Source: Ichthyophonus hoferi (lineage: Eukaryota > Opisthokonta > Ichthyosporea > Ichthyophonida > Ichthyophonidae). Taken from it: a DNA stretch of 22,348 nucleotides. This document shows, one piece after another, positions 7,304 to 17,854 of the stretch (the stretch's first letter is position 1; the number at the start of each line of letters is the position of its first letter). Made by a program: the position numbers and the translations under genes. Under the pieces are notes generated by a model. It was given only the letters and a program-made list of their open reading frames with translations. It did no database searches and had not been told where the DNA came from. The stretch lies in NCBI GenBank assembly GCA_002751075.1, contig NAOQ01000129.1, positions 63,824 to 86,171 on the forward strand, read 5' to 3'.

Positions 7304-10300
7304 TTAAACACTCAGAGTTTTAAATACATTGAAGCCAGAGCCGGCTGTGGAAATGAGCACTCCAGGGGCCTGTTTATGCCAATGATGTTCTTTGACATCC
7401 TTCTGACCCTGAAATTATGATAAAATAATTAGGAGATACCCACTCAATACATAGGTTGATATATATGTGTATAATTATGTGTAGAATAGTCATTGAGTCA
7501 TCTTCTGACCTTAGATTAATAATGAAATAATTAAGAACTAGTCAATATATATGTTGATGTGTATGTGTAATCCAATACTTGTATTCCTGTACACATAGGT
7601 ATATATATTTATTCACAATTACACATTTAAAAAAAATGCTTAGAAAGATAAAAACCAAAGCTATATATATCGACATAGGACAAAACAACACGTGCTCATA
7701 CCCATATATTCTAGTAAAAATGACCAATAAAACAAATACATTAAAAATAACCAGCTAACAGATTAGATTATAATACCTTAGCTAAATTGGCAGGTTAAAG
7801 TAGAACTTAATAAATAAACTCCTAAATAATAATGAGATCGTATATGTATATACATATATATAAATACATATACCGTACTGATAGGTATGATATACAATGA
7901 TATACAATGATATACTATGTCAGAGTATAATATTGTCCAATGTGATCTAATACTTTACTATATATATATATAACAAGCATAACCAATACAACTGCATTAA
8001 ACTACTAGTCAATAAATAGCATATCGCAACTTACCTGATGTATAAATAGAAGTTGGGGTGGTACGTTAGCCAATGTGCTTTCAGCTCCACCCTCAGTGTC
8101 AGGCTCTACGGAGAGATCCCATAGGGTAGTCTGAGAGAGGGGGTAGAGAAGGGTAAGTAGAGGGAGAGGGAGAGGGAGAGGGAGAGAGATAGAGATAGAG
8201 ATAGGCACAGCTATGGCAATAATAATAATAATAAAATCATAACCATAAATAGTATAAATTAAAACTATTGTATATAATAATAATTAAAAAAATAACCATA
8301 TACAGGGAAGGAATTCTCACCTGATCGTCAGCGCCAGAGACAGCCAATACAGAGTCTTCAGTAGGATGCCATTCAACACTTGTGATTGGTGCGGTGTGCC
8401 ACTTGAATGCAGCTACTGGATCGGGATTACCACTAGAGAGAGCAAGAGAAAGGGGGTATAGGTTAGATAGAGTGGGAGAGAGAGGGAAAGAGATACGTCA
8501 TGTATATATATATATATACAGACATATAAGGTTTACTTTAAATTAATAACATATTCATAATTATGCATTGGTTTTTTATTGGATAATTAATTGGTTATAA
8601 TTAGAAATATATAAAACATCAAGTACTTACCTAGGGAACATACGGAGGTCCCAGATTTTAATAATGCCATCATCACCACCAGACACCATCAGATAATTAA
8701 CGACCCTAGAGGATAGCAGGGTTAAAATTATAATTTCTGATTATTATATTAGAATCATTGTTGAATACCACAGTATAATTTACCACCCTATAGGAGAGCC
8801 TGGTTAAAATCAAAATTTTAATTATTACCATTACTATATTAGTAACACTAATAGATGTCATCAGATAGTTAACCAGTCTACAGGATAACAGGGTTAAAAA
8901 TATTATGTCTAATCATTCCATTAGATTCACTGTTAGATACCATAAGATAACCAACCCCTCTATAGGATAGCAGGGATAAAATTATATGACCAGTATAGAA
9001 ATCTGCAAATAAAATAAACAAGATACATTAGATATATACCCCTAACTACTTACCTATTCCAACTTATCACATTCACCATTAATATACATACCATATATAA
9101 TATATATCTATATACACTATACCTATACTTATTGCTATCACTATTGTGTGTAGTCACTGCTAGGGCTGATTCCTCTCTCTTATTATAAATACAACCATTT
9201 ATATTATATACCCCAGGCTATCTATTCCAAATTATCACGTTGACATCACTGTCACTATCCCTATACGTATATATACCTATATACAAATACATAAGCTCAT
9301 TAATACATATACATAAACATATACATATACTATATACCTACCTATTCCAACTTATCACATTAACATCACTTTCATGTGCAGTCACTGTTAGTGCCGGACT
9401 CTGTCTCTTGCGGGCATCCCATATACGGATAGTCTTATCCACACTGCACGAGGCAAACACCTGGTTGGATACAGATCAGGTTACTAATATTATTAGATAA
9501 TTATCATTGAGGTTTACTGTTAATGTAAACACACCTGATTGGATAAATATATTCTTAGTTTAGCTGTCTCACTGGACTGATAAAATGAAACAACCACACA
9601 GACAGACAGAGCTAGAACTATAATGCATCACATTTTAAAAGTATATTAGGCCTTTGTAAGATAATGACTATATAATCCAAGAGGTTAATTAAGATAATTA
9701 ATTGGTAATTAATAGAATTAATCACCACAATAATAGCCTAAACTGACCAGTAACTAGTAAGCATTAATTTTCATTAAAAAAATATAAGTGGATATTTTAA
9801 ACTAAAATCATCATAGATTGTCCAACCAAAAAAATGTAAATCAAACGACAAATCCAAAAATTCTTTAACAGATAGGCTCTAGCCCCGGAATGACGTAAGA
9901 TCTGTCCTATAATTAGATACCTCCAGATATTATTGGTCTATATAAGTAAAATACGTAAGTCTTTTTATAGAATAGCTGGGGAATGGTCAGCTTATATCTA
10001 AATCCAGTAATAGATATACCATAGATAGTCACACCTCTACACCAAAATTTAAATAATATTCAAAACCAGCCTATCATAACGCATACCCAATCAAATACTC
10101 ACATTCTGCTCCGAAGGACTCCATTGGATATCTTCTACTGAATCTTCATGACCATTGAAGGGGACCTAATGCAAAGCAATTATTGGTTAATAAGAATATT
10201 TAAAATAACTTAAAATTAAGGTATTCAATTATATCATAGCATATTGGAAGATATTTTTTAAAAGTTGAGAATGATATGATGAATAGAAATTAAAAACAAA

Positions 10301-11285
10301 ATAGGAAGAAAGGAGTAAGTAGTAGGGCCATAGATATAGAGGGATCGATATAGTGGGATCTGTATAACCAATATCCTACATAACTATATACTATGCATAC
10401 TTATACTATATACCTTATTAATAGCCCATGATCCTCCCTCCTGGGGATCCCACACATAGATATGTTTCTTACAGTCACCACTGGCAAATCTGATTGGAAG
10501 ATATCATTAGCCATCATGACTAGGCCTGTAAGGTTGGTATAATTACATACTAAATAGTATTATAGGAAGGATAAAAAGAACAGAAATTTATTTACCTAAA
10601 TTTTAATCTATAATAAATTGATAATTAGCTAATAATTAAGAATGTTTAACAGCATTCTCTACTATGGTTGACACATTCAATAAATAAATAATGCTGTGTC
10701 AAAGAGAAAATATAAAAATGTTAAAATTAATTAATTAATAAATTAATAAATAAATAATCAATAATCAGTAATAGTTAAATGTATTCCTGGCAATAATTGG
10801 CACATTAAAAAACGAAATTTTATTGTTTTTCAGAGAAGAAATATAAAATATAAAATATAAATATTTAATAAATAGCCAACAATTAGGAATGTTTAATTAT
10901 ATTTTTTGCTGTTATTGACCCATGAATCTTTTTTAAATGCTTGCTTGCTTCGATATTAAATCCACCTAACCAATAACTATTTACAATTACCATAAATGAA
11001 CCTGTGAATAATGATGTCATTATTACCTAATTATATATCACTTAAATAGTTAATTAACATTGAAGGATTTACTGGATATTATAACATTAACATGCTATAA
11101 TTACTATAGAATAATTCATAATTCTACAATTAGGACGTATATAAAAGTACCTTTCCCTCCCCCTAGACCTCTACCCATATAAATGCCATATATTTATACA
11201 TATATCTATATACTACATATACATATTACATACTATATACTGCATACTATATACTACATACTACATACTACATATACATATACAA

Positions 11286-11328
<43 letters not shown>

Positions 11329-14300
11329 CTATATACTATATATTACATACTACATACTATATACTATATACTACATATTACATGTACATACTACGTACTA
11401 TATACTACATATATATACTACATATACATAAGCATAAAACATACCTTCCAGGGGTAACCTGAGACCAGTCCATCGAAAACCCTTCAGTAGCATGACCAGC
11501 AAAACTAAACAAAGGCTCAGTAGTAGAGGAGGGAGGCTCGGATAAGGGGGTGTCAAGTGAGGCTACATGTGAACTGATATCATACATGTTGACCTAATAA
11601 GGAAGTGATGATGTGATAGATGCATTAGTTTATAATAGGGTAAATAATATAAAATATAAATTAATGGGGTGTCAGGATAGGCTGCGTGTGAACTAATATC
11701 ATACATGCTGGGACATGCTGGTCAAATAAGAAAAGAGATAAAAGGGTAGTGCGAGTGTCATTGATAGATTGGTTCACAATAAGTATAATAATAATAATAA
11801 TAATAATAATAATGTGTATATACATAATAGCTAAAATAATATAATATAATATAATATAATGAAACATAATATTACATAATATGTTATACACTACACTATA
11901 CCATACACCATACACTATACTATACTATATATTACAATATACATACAATACACAATACACTATACTATACTATATATTACAATATACATACAATACAAAA
12001 TACACTATACGTACCATACACTACACACACATTAAACTACAATATACCATACATTACACTATACATACCATACACTACACTATACTATGCATTATACTAT
12101 AAATACCAAACACCATACAATTCACTCTACACACCCTTCCAGTTTCATTCCAGCTAGCCACTATGCCGGGGTTCATAGGGTTGACTCTTAATCTGTTGAC
12201 ACCACCGACGGTTTTGATCATTCGGGTCTCGAGTATGGGGTCATCATCGGTATTATTCTCATCACCACTGTCATCTCCCTCTGTACAAATGACACGTAAT
12301 TAGAGCCAATTAATTATAATTAGAAATAATGAGATATAATTAGTGATGATGTCATATAACGGGACTTGTAATTACATTTACTCCTATAACTGTAAATATC
12401 AATATACACACACCTCTACCCATAAGCCAATCACCACACCCTCTTAAACACATGAACCACCTCCATATAACCATATAAGGCAGTACTATAACCATGCAAA
12501 GCAAGGCTAAAAATACCCACCACTATCCTCCCCCATAGAACGATATAAGGCAATGCTATAACCATACAATGCAGTGTTAAAATTATGTAAGGAAACTCTT
12601 TAATTACATAAGGCAGGGCTACAACCATATAAGGCAATGTTATAACCATATATACCCACCACTATCCTCATCGTGCATGGTCTTCATCATCTGGCTCATC
12701 TTCATTACTAAGATCTTATTGTTCTGTGGCCTATCAGCCTGTGTGCCTGCCACTACATAGGCAGTCATTGGATACTGTAGGTTTAATATTAACATTAATA
12801 ACATTAATTTTACTGTTAATTCTTAAAATTATGTGTATATATAGGATTATATGATTGAACAGAAAATTGAAATGAAATCATGTTAGATAGTATAATACTC
12901 TGTCATGCCATTCCATACCATATCATATCATATCATCCCACAACATACCATATCTTTTCATTAAATATCACACTATACCATAACCATATTCTATCATATC
13001 ATATCATATCATATCATATCATATCACATCATATCATATCACATCACATCATAATATACACTATAATACCAGCCCCTCTGCATCTTCCCCTACCTTATCC
13101 CTATTATCTCCCAACATGTCAGGAATAATATCAAAGCTCAGACAAGGCCATTCCACATTAATAGAATGTAAGAGGTGGTAGGCTTCTTGGTCAACTTCCA
13201 GTTCCTCTCCTTCCTCTAACTTATCACCAGGTAGATAGGCTCTGAGCTCCTCTTCCTCTTCCTCTTCGACATCCTCCACCATGTCTAGAAAGGGGAAGGG
13301 AGAGAGAAAGAGAAAGACATTCAACAAGAAAGCAATACCACTTATATCCAAATGACATATAATAGTAGATTATACTAACTTATCTTATATTATACTACAT
13401 ATCATCATATTTGTCTGAATTTACAAATGAAAAATATCAATAAAAAACAAAACAAAAAACAACCAGTTACAAGATAGCAATAAAACCAGTCCTCCAATCA
13501 CATGGAGGATGTACCTGTGTCGTCATTATTACCCTCCCCATCCATTTCCATCACTTCATCTTCCTCCTCATACTCATCCTCGAATGGATCTTCGAATTCT
13601 CCCATATCTCCATCCACTTTCCCTTGCCCTATTGATAGCAATGATGTCATAATGAGGTCATAATATATTAGAGTTTCTGGAATCCGATGATACATATATA
13701 TATATATGCGTGTGCTTAAAATTATAGTATATATTTAGATTTAAATTGTATATTTTAAAAATTACAAGAATATCTATCCATCCATTGCCCCTGCCCTATT
13801 GGTTGTGATGATGTCATAGTGAGGCCATCATAAATTAGAATATATATTTAAAATAGTGCAAATATAAAATTGTGTAAAACAGTGTATATGAGTAGTTATA
13901 ATAGTATTTATGATGGTATGTATGATAGTATTGTATGACATATTATATAAAACAGTATCTACGATAATATGTACAATAGTTATGCATACAATATATAACA
14001 GCTAAATATATACACACACATCTACATAATAACAAACTTAAATGTGTATTTACATAAGAATTTATATATACTTATATATATATACTTTCTCGTATATAAC
14101 ATACAACATACAGTCATATATATCTAACTGTATACACTTGACATCTTTGTAAATATTAGTAAATATGATGTTGTACAAAGGCACAAATACATACATATAT
14201 ATATATATATATACCTACATATATACATAGATACTTGCAAATATACATGTATATATACATATATACAAACTCACATATATACCTACATGCCCATCTACCT

Positions 14301-14483
14301 ACCTACCTACATACCTACCTATACAAACATATATACAGACACACACATATATATATACAGACACAGATAAGCATGCACATACGTATAGACAGACATCTAC
14401 ATATACGTGTCCATATATGTATATATACCTTTGATAGGCATAGGGTGGTCCTCCTCCTCTTCCATCTGACGCTTTCCGCTCAT
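7304..14483 (-). CDS. GRWD1: Glutamate-rich WD repeat-containing protein 1 (GRWD1/Rrb1), 13 exons, 471 residues
   Basis: Coding exons on the minus strand: 14429-14483, 13515-13628, 13094-13284, 12660-12774, 12135-12280, 11445-11593, 10414-10489, 10103-10165, 9342-9460, 8631-8705, 8321-8432, 8035-8130, 7304-7408. All junctions are GT-AG and phases agree to the final TAA. Residues about 25-70 are strongly acidic ([23 protein letters not shown]). Then comes the histone-binding-like segment [20 protein letters not shown], followed by WD repeats: [121 protein letters not shown]. The end, [16 protein letters not shown]...[13 protein letters not shown], matches human GRWD1 closely (446 residues). 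The family acts in the nucleolus in 60S assembly; yeast Rrb1 binds L3, and the human protein binds histones and MCM loaders. Introns are packed with microsatellites and exon-edge copies. Confidence 0.95.
7398..7575. repeat. Tandem copy of the GRWD1 exon 13 acceptor region
   Basis: The sequence from the start of exon 13 into the intron (from about 7398, CTTCTGACC at 7400) reappears about 102 bases further at 7502. Both copies continue with an ATAAAATAATTA-like stretch, then TCAATA, then GTTGATRTRTATGTG. On the minus strand the copy keeps an AG before GTCAGAAG, so it is a possible decoy 3' splice site upstream of the real one at 7409-7410. Confidence 0.75.
8131..8201. repeat. GGGAGA/GATAGA purine repeat forming the polypyrimidine tract of GRWD1 intron 11
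   Basis: Plus-strand purine repeats (four GGGAGA units followed by GATAGA units) read on the minus strand as a long CTCTATCTC/CTCCCT pyrimidine tract that ends at the CTCTCTCAG acceptor of exon 12 (AG at 8131-8132). The open frame extending through it is intronic. Confidence 0.85.
8681..8990. repeat. Four tandem copies of the GRWD1 exon 10 acceptor region
   Basis: Units begin near 8681, 8765, 8853 and 8935 (spacings of 84, 88 and 82). Each contains a version of CCATCAGATAATTAAC (exon 10 start, reversed), then CTAGAGGATAGCAGGG (acceptor and tract), then GTTAAAAT and an AT-rich tail. The first unit holds the true exon edge (AG at 8706-8707). On the minus strand all three decayed copies still have a TCCTRTAG-type AG in the same place. 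Confidence 0.85.
9049..9372. repeat. Three tandem copies of the 3' end of GRWD1 exon 9 with its donor
   Basis: CTATTCCAA followed by a version of CTTATCACATTAACATCACT occurs at 9342 (true exon end), 9222 and 9054. The most distant copy, after a short AT-rich insertion, resumes with GTAGTCACTGCTAGGGCTGATTC-like sequence at about 9148-9175, matching the exon interior (GCAGTCACTGTTAGTGCCG). On the minus strand the 9054 copy reads AATAG followed by GTAAGTAG, a better donor than the true one (GTAGGT); the 9222 copy has lost its GT. Confidence 0.85.
11190..11432. repeat. TACATA/TATACTACA microsatellite in GRWD1 intron 6
   Basis: A tract of imperfect TACTATATACTACA and TACATA units, including about eight TATACA units near 11277-11326. 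It lies immediately downstream (minus strand) of the exon 6 donor. The tyrosine/threonine/isoleucine-rich open frame across it is not a gene. Confidence 0.95.
11547..11790. repeat. Tandem copy of the GRWD1 exon 6 acceptor region
   Basis: GGGGTGTCAAGTGAGGCTAC (11547 on, inside exon 6) recurs as GGGGTGTCAGGATAGGCTGC at 11666, offset 119. Both continue with TGTGAACTRATATCATACATG, across the exon edge (AG at 11594-11595), into AATAAGRAAR and a GATAGAT...AATAATA tail. The copy carries a small extra block (GGGACATGCTG). It is a decayed partial exon plus acceptor lying in intron 5. Confidence 0.85.
11785..11813. repeat. AAT trinucleotide microsatellite
   Basis: About nine ATA/AAT units in GRWD1 intron 5, directly after the exon 6 acceptor copy. 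It is followed at about 11840-11860 by ATAAT pentamers. Confidence 0.9.
11881..12115. repeat. TACAC/TATAC satellite-like tract with a 45-base tandem unit
   Basis: Imperfect ACTATAC and CCATACAC units fill GRWD1 intron 5 up to the exon 5 donor. Within it, 11911-11955 and 11956-12000 are two head-to-tail 45-base copies differing at one base, which points to a very recent duplication. Confidence 0.9.
12472..12669. repeat. Minisatellite in GRWD1 intron 4 including a copy of the exon 4 donor
   Basis: A unit of about 22 bases, ATATAAGGCARTRYTATAACC, occurs at about 12473, 12543, 12606 and 12628. The 17 bases TACCCACCACTATCCTC at 12653-12669, which span the exon 4 donor, recur exactly at 12514-12530. 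On the minus strand both read GAGGATAGTG followed by GTGGGTA. The second donor lies 139 bases inside the intron and would shift the frame if used. Confidence 0.9.
12910..13052. repeat. ATCAT pentanucleotide microsatellite in GRWD1 intron 3
   Basis: Two blocks of CATAT/ATCAT repeats, 12915-12935 and about 12991-13052, with C-containing variants in the second. It lies about 40 bases downstream of the exon 3 donor in gene direction. Confidence 0.95.
13610..13850. repeat. Tandem copy of the GRWD1 exon 2 acceptor region
   Basis: CCATCCACTTTCCCTTGCCC (13610 on, exon 2 start reversed) recurs as CCATCCATTGCCCCTGCCC at 13778, offset 168. Both continue across the edge as TATTGRTNG...ATGATGTCATARTGAGG and then YCATAAT/AATTAGA. 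The AG is preserved in the copy (minus strand AATAG followed by GGCAGGGG), giving a decoy acceptor 168 bases upstream of the real one at 13629-13630. Confidence 0.85.
13851..14428. repeat. GRWD1 intron 1, dinucleotide and tetranucleotide rich
   Basis: The rest of intron 1 is TATA, ATAC and CTAC tetranucleotide sequence, densest at about 14185-14425. I see no coding or RNA feature in it; the open frame of alternating tyrosine, isoleucine and threonine on the plus strand is repeat-derived. Confidence 0.8.
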
Positions 14484-15232
14484 TTTAAAAGTTATTTAAA
14501 TTTTATATAATAACTATTACTGGAAGAGACTACAAGAGGAGAAACTAATATGCTCGACTAAGTACAAATACTTTAGGTACACGTGTGGTATATAATCCTT
14601 TCCTTATCTTATCTCCATCAATCTATATCTATTTATAGGCTATGAACACCTCTATTGATTGGATTACTCCTGAGCCGAGCGAAAATAAGTGAAAATGTTG
14701 ATCGGGCTGCTTATAGAGTTAATAAATAATATAAATAATTTTAAATGTAATTAATTATTAATATTCTATTAATTGTTAATATAACTATTATAAAATAGAA
14801 ATTAATTTTGATATATATTTTTAATTGTTATTTTTTGTACAATTTTTTTTAAGAAGAACCAAGTCTATACGGCTAATTTCAATATATAAAATAAAGATAA
14901 TTAGTGAATAAAGAACTATTAATTATAATACTTATATTCCCCAATAGTCTAAATTTTAATCTATTTGGGTCAGATTAATTGGTAATTTTTATTAATGATA
15001 GTAATTAATATTAACTAATAGTATTTTTTTTAAAATACATGGGATTATTTAGTAATTACTACTAAGTGTAGTAATTATTATTACCCAATAGTATCTATTT
15101 AATATTTATTTAAAACCCATAAGTGGAACCATAAAAATTAATTTAAAAGTTGAGCATAACACATAAAACGTAACCATAAGCAACCCCATATAACACAAAT
15201 ATATATAACGAAGTAATATAATAAATATCACT
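14484..15232. promoter_or_regulatory. Divergent intergenic region between GRWD1 and the hydrolase gene
   Basis: The two start codons lie 749 bases apart on opposite strands, so this region must hold both promoters. It is very AT-rich. A 24-base segment, GTAATTAATATTAACTAATA and the next four bases (15001-15024), recurs at 15070-15093 with about four differences. The only GC-richer part is 14660-14715. I recognise no specific factor site. Confidence 0.5.
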
Positions 15233-17854
15233 ATGGTTTCAGAGGCTCTCAATATTGTCAACCGACATGGCCTAAGTCTTTCTGGTGTGTTGGAGAAAAA
15301 CCAGCCAGAGAGCAAAAGTGTAGTTATACTCTGTCATGGTAAGTGTATGGTATATGTTTAGAGGTGGTGTTGTGTACTTCCACGTGCTTTCTTTTCGCAA
15401 GCTATATTATTTTATGTTTGCATGATTTTTTCTATAGTATAGCCGAGACGATGGCCTCTATACACAGTATTATTTACAAACATATATATATATATATCAT
15501 GTTTTTATTGTGTCGTGTACGTATTGTATAGTGTGGTGCATAGAGTATTGCACGTTGCACGTATTGTAATGTATATACTCTGGCTATAGGGTACTATTAA
15601 ATCCCCTTCTCTATTTTTTACTTAGCCAATAACAAAATAGTATAAAAAAGGTATAACTGCTTGTATTCACATATATATATATATCATACTGTAATGTATT
15701 TTACTAGAATAATATAATAAAAAACTATCTAATTACTTCTTAATATGGAAGTATAGAGTTCCATATTAGATCAAGAGAAGTAATTTATCTAACTAATAAT
15801 ATAGTAGGGTGCATAAGCATTGGATGGTGTATATATATGCATAGGTTCTTATAACAAATAACACGTTGTAGAATACCTTTTGCTTTAACCGTTGGTCGTC
15901 TTAACCAAACTATTAAATCTAATACAGTAATGGCATTTAATTAATAACCATCAATCAGGCTACAATAGTAACTATCAACACTGCCCAGAATACATGCTGC
16001 TCTAACCATAACTGGTCTTTATTAATTAATTAAAAACCGCCAATCACAGGGTTAAACAGTAACAAGGAGGCCTCAGTGGTATCTGTGCTCTACCATCACC
16101 TTACTTGCAATACGTATCGGTTTGATTTTACGGGTAATGGAGAGAGTGAAGGAGTATGGGCCTATGGAGCCTATAAGGTAACCACTTTAAAAAGTACAAA
16201 ATGCAAGATGATTGCTGATTGGGATTTATAGGATAAGGCTTTTAATTATTGTATTTTTTGCTTTGTTTTTAGTTATATATTTTTTAAAGGTGAGTTATAA
16301 ATCTTAGGGGACCAGTGATTTAATTTTTTTGTTTTGTTTGTTTTTATTTATGACTTATACTTCGGTATTATTGGATAGAATTTTTAAAATATTTTAATTT
16401 CAAAACAAAGTTATAAATTGGGATTTGGTCCTGTAGGATACTGAATTTATTTGGCGTAAAGGTTAATCTATTTCTCATTATATATCATACCATGCACTAT
16501 ATTGTATATATACAATTCAATATAACATGATATAATACTAAGCCTAAAATACACAGCGTGAGGCAGATGATATCGATGACGTTGTGAAATACTTCATTTC
16601 TATTGGCTGGGAGGTCAGCACTGTGATTGGTCATTCTAAAGGAGCTGCAGGTTGGTTTGTGTAATGCTCGTGAATATTCTTGATTGATTATATCATAATG
16701 TACATATATATATATAATTCAGGTAAATACTATAATATAACACAGCATAGTGTATCCTACCCTACCCTACCTTGTCCTATCATCCACTCCCCTCATAATA
16801 ACCCCGCTCTCCCCTACCCCTTACAGTGACCCTACTTTATGGTATGGACCATAGCGTGGTCCCTCACCTAATTAGTATAGCTTCACGTTTTGATCACTCA
16901 AAGACCCCTGCCTCAAGGTTTACTAAGAAAGAACAGAACGATTTAAAGACCATGGGATATACACTAAAGTAGGGTTGTGTATGTGATGTATGTATATATG
17001 CGTATGCGTATGTCTTAATAATCTTCTGTATATATTTCAGTTGTTTATTGCAACTGGAAGGATATTAACTATTTAATTATTTAAAGATAAGTATCCAATA
17101 TATCTCTGGCCATTGTGAAGTGTTAATGACGTCATTCGCAGACCAGGGCCCAATGGTCGCGTACAAAAGATTACCCAAGCAGGAATCGATGAGAGAAATG
17201 GAGTTAATTTTCAAGGTAGACTATTATTGGATCCTGTCTATATATATTATTATTATTTAACGTTTAATTTTTATTTCAAGCTGTTTTGAGTTATATTGAT
17301 ATACCTTGAATTATATATAGGCTATGGATATTACTATGTATAGTATAGATAGAGGTTATGCAGTCTGATTGGATATTATAAAACCTTCACAATTATATCT
17401 TTAATTCTATTGGCTATTAAATATAAATATATATTATCAGTCCCAAGGTAGTGTCAACATAAATACCAGTACCCACATTTAAATGGTTTTCTATTCGGGC
17501 CGACCCGAATTGCATGGTAATCCAAAAGATTAGGAGAGAGTATAGGTATGTATGTATGGGTGAGTTGAGTTAATTGTGGAAACTATATATATCTCAAAAT
17601 ATATTTAACCAAGACTAAAATTTAATCATCTCCTAGGCTGCAATAAAATCAAGGCTAAGGTCCTTTTAATTCACGGGACCAATGACGATACAATGCCATT
17701 TACAGAGGCACTAGCATTTGGTGCGTTAATACCATCCAATGAAATTTGTTTGATCGATGGTGCTAATCATAGCTTTACTGAGCCTGATATGGCTAATCAA
17801 CTATGTGAAAGTGTGAGCAACTGGCTGGAAACCCATGTGATAGGCAAGCAGTGA
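15233..17854 (+). CDS. Alpha/beta-hydrolase (serine hydrolase, S33-like), six exons, 253 residues
   Basis: Coding exons are 15233-15338, 16050-16177, 16557-16650, 16827-16968, 17142-17215 and 17637-17854; all junctions are GT-AG and phases agree to the TGA at 17852-17854. The fold is clear: VVILCHGLNSNKEA carries the oxyanion HG (residues 35-36), YRFDFTGNGESEG is the strand-3/4 loop, VIGHSKGA holds the nucleophile elbow with Ser105, VLLIHGTNDDTMPF supplies the acid Asp198, and IDGANHSFTEP the catalytic His226. The enzyme is small, with no signal peptide or membrane segment, so probably cytosolic. Relatives are annotated as serine aminopeptidase-like or generic alpha/beta-hydrolases (carboxylesterase or acyl-thioesterase type); substrate cannot be read. 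The start ATG is the first in frame with the conserved core. Confidence 0.9.
15339..16049. other. Hydrolase intron 1
   Basis: A 711-base intron. Besides AT dinucleotide runs (15484-15498, 15671-15684) it holds the hairpin described separately at 15731-15785. No other structured element seen. Confidence 0.6.
15731..15785. repeat. Long hairpin inverted repeat in hydrolase intron 1
   Basis: AATTACTTCT (15731-15740) pairs with AGAAGTAATT (15776-15785) and TAATATGGAA (15741-15750) pairs with TTCCATATTA (15759-15768), all perfect. The loop is eight bases and a seven-base bulge (15769-15775) sits on the 3' arm. Twenty pairs in a 55-base RNA would fold stably. It could be a relic of a small inverted-repeat transposon, a structural element or a small-RNA precursor. 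Confidence 0.85.

Noticed and set aside
10243-10504. ATTGGAAGATAT shared by 10243-10254 and 10493-10504 (next to the exon 7 acceptor), as another junction copy
   Set aside because: Only twelve bases match, the AG is not in the copy, and similarity does not extend.
11183-12102. Open frames rich in tyrosine, threonine, isoleucine and histidine (11183-11431, 11881-12102 and the one at 12880-13128)
   Set aside because: They arise from TACATA, TATAC and ATCAT microsatellites inside GRWD1 introns and show no protein-like composition.
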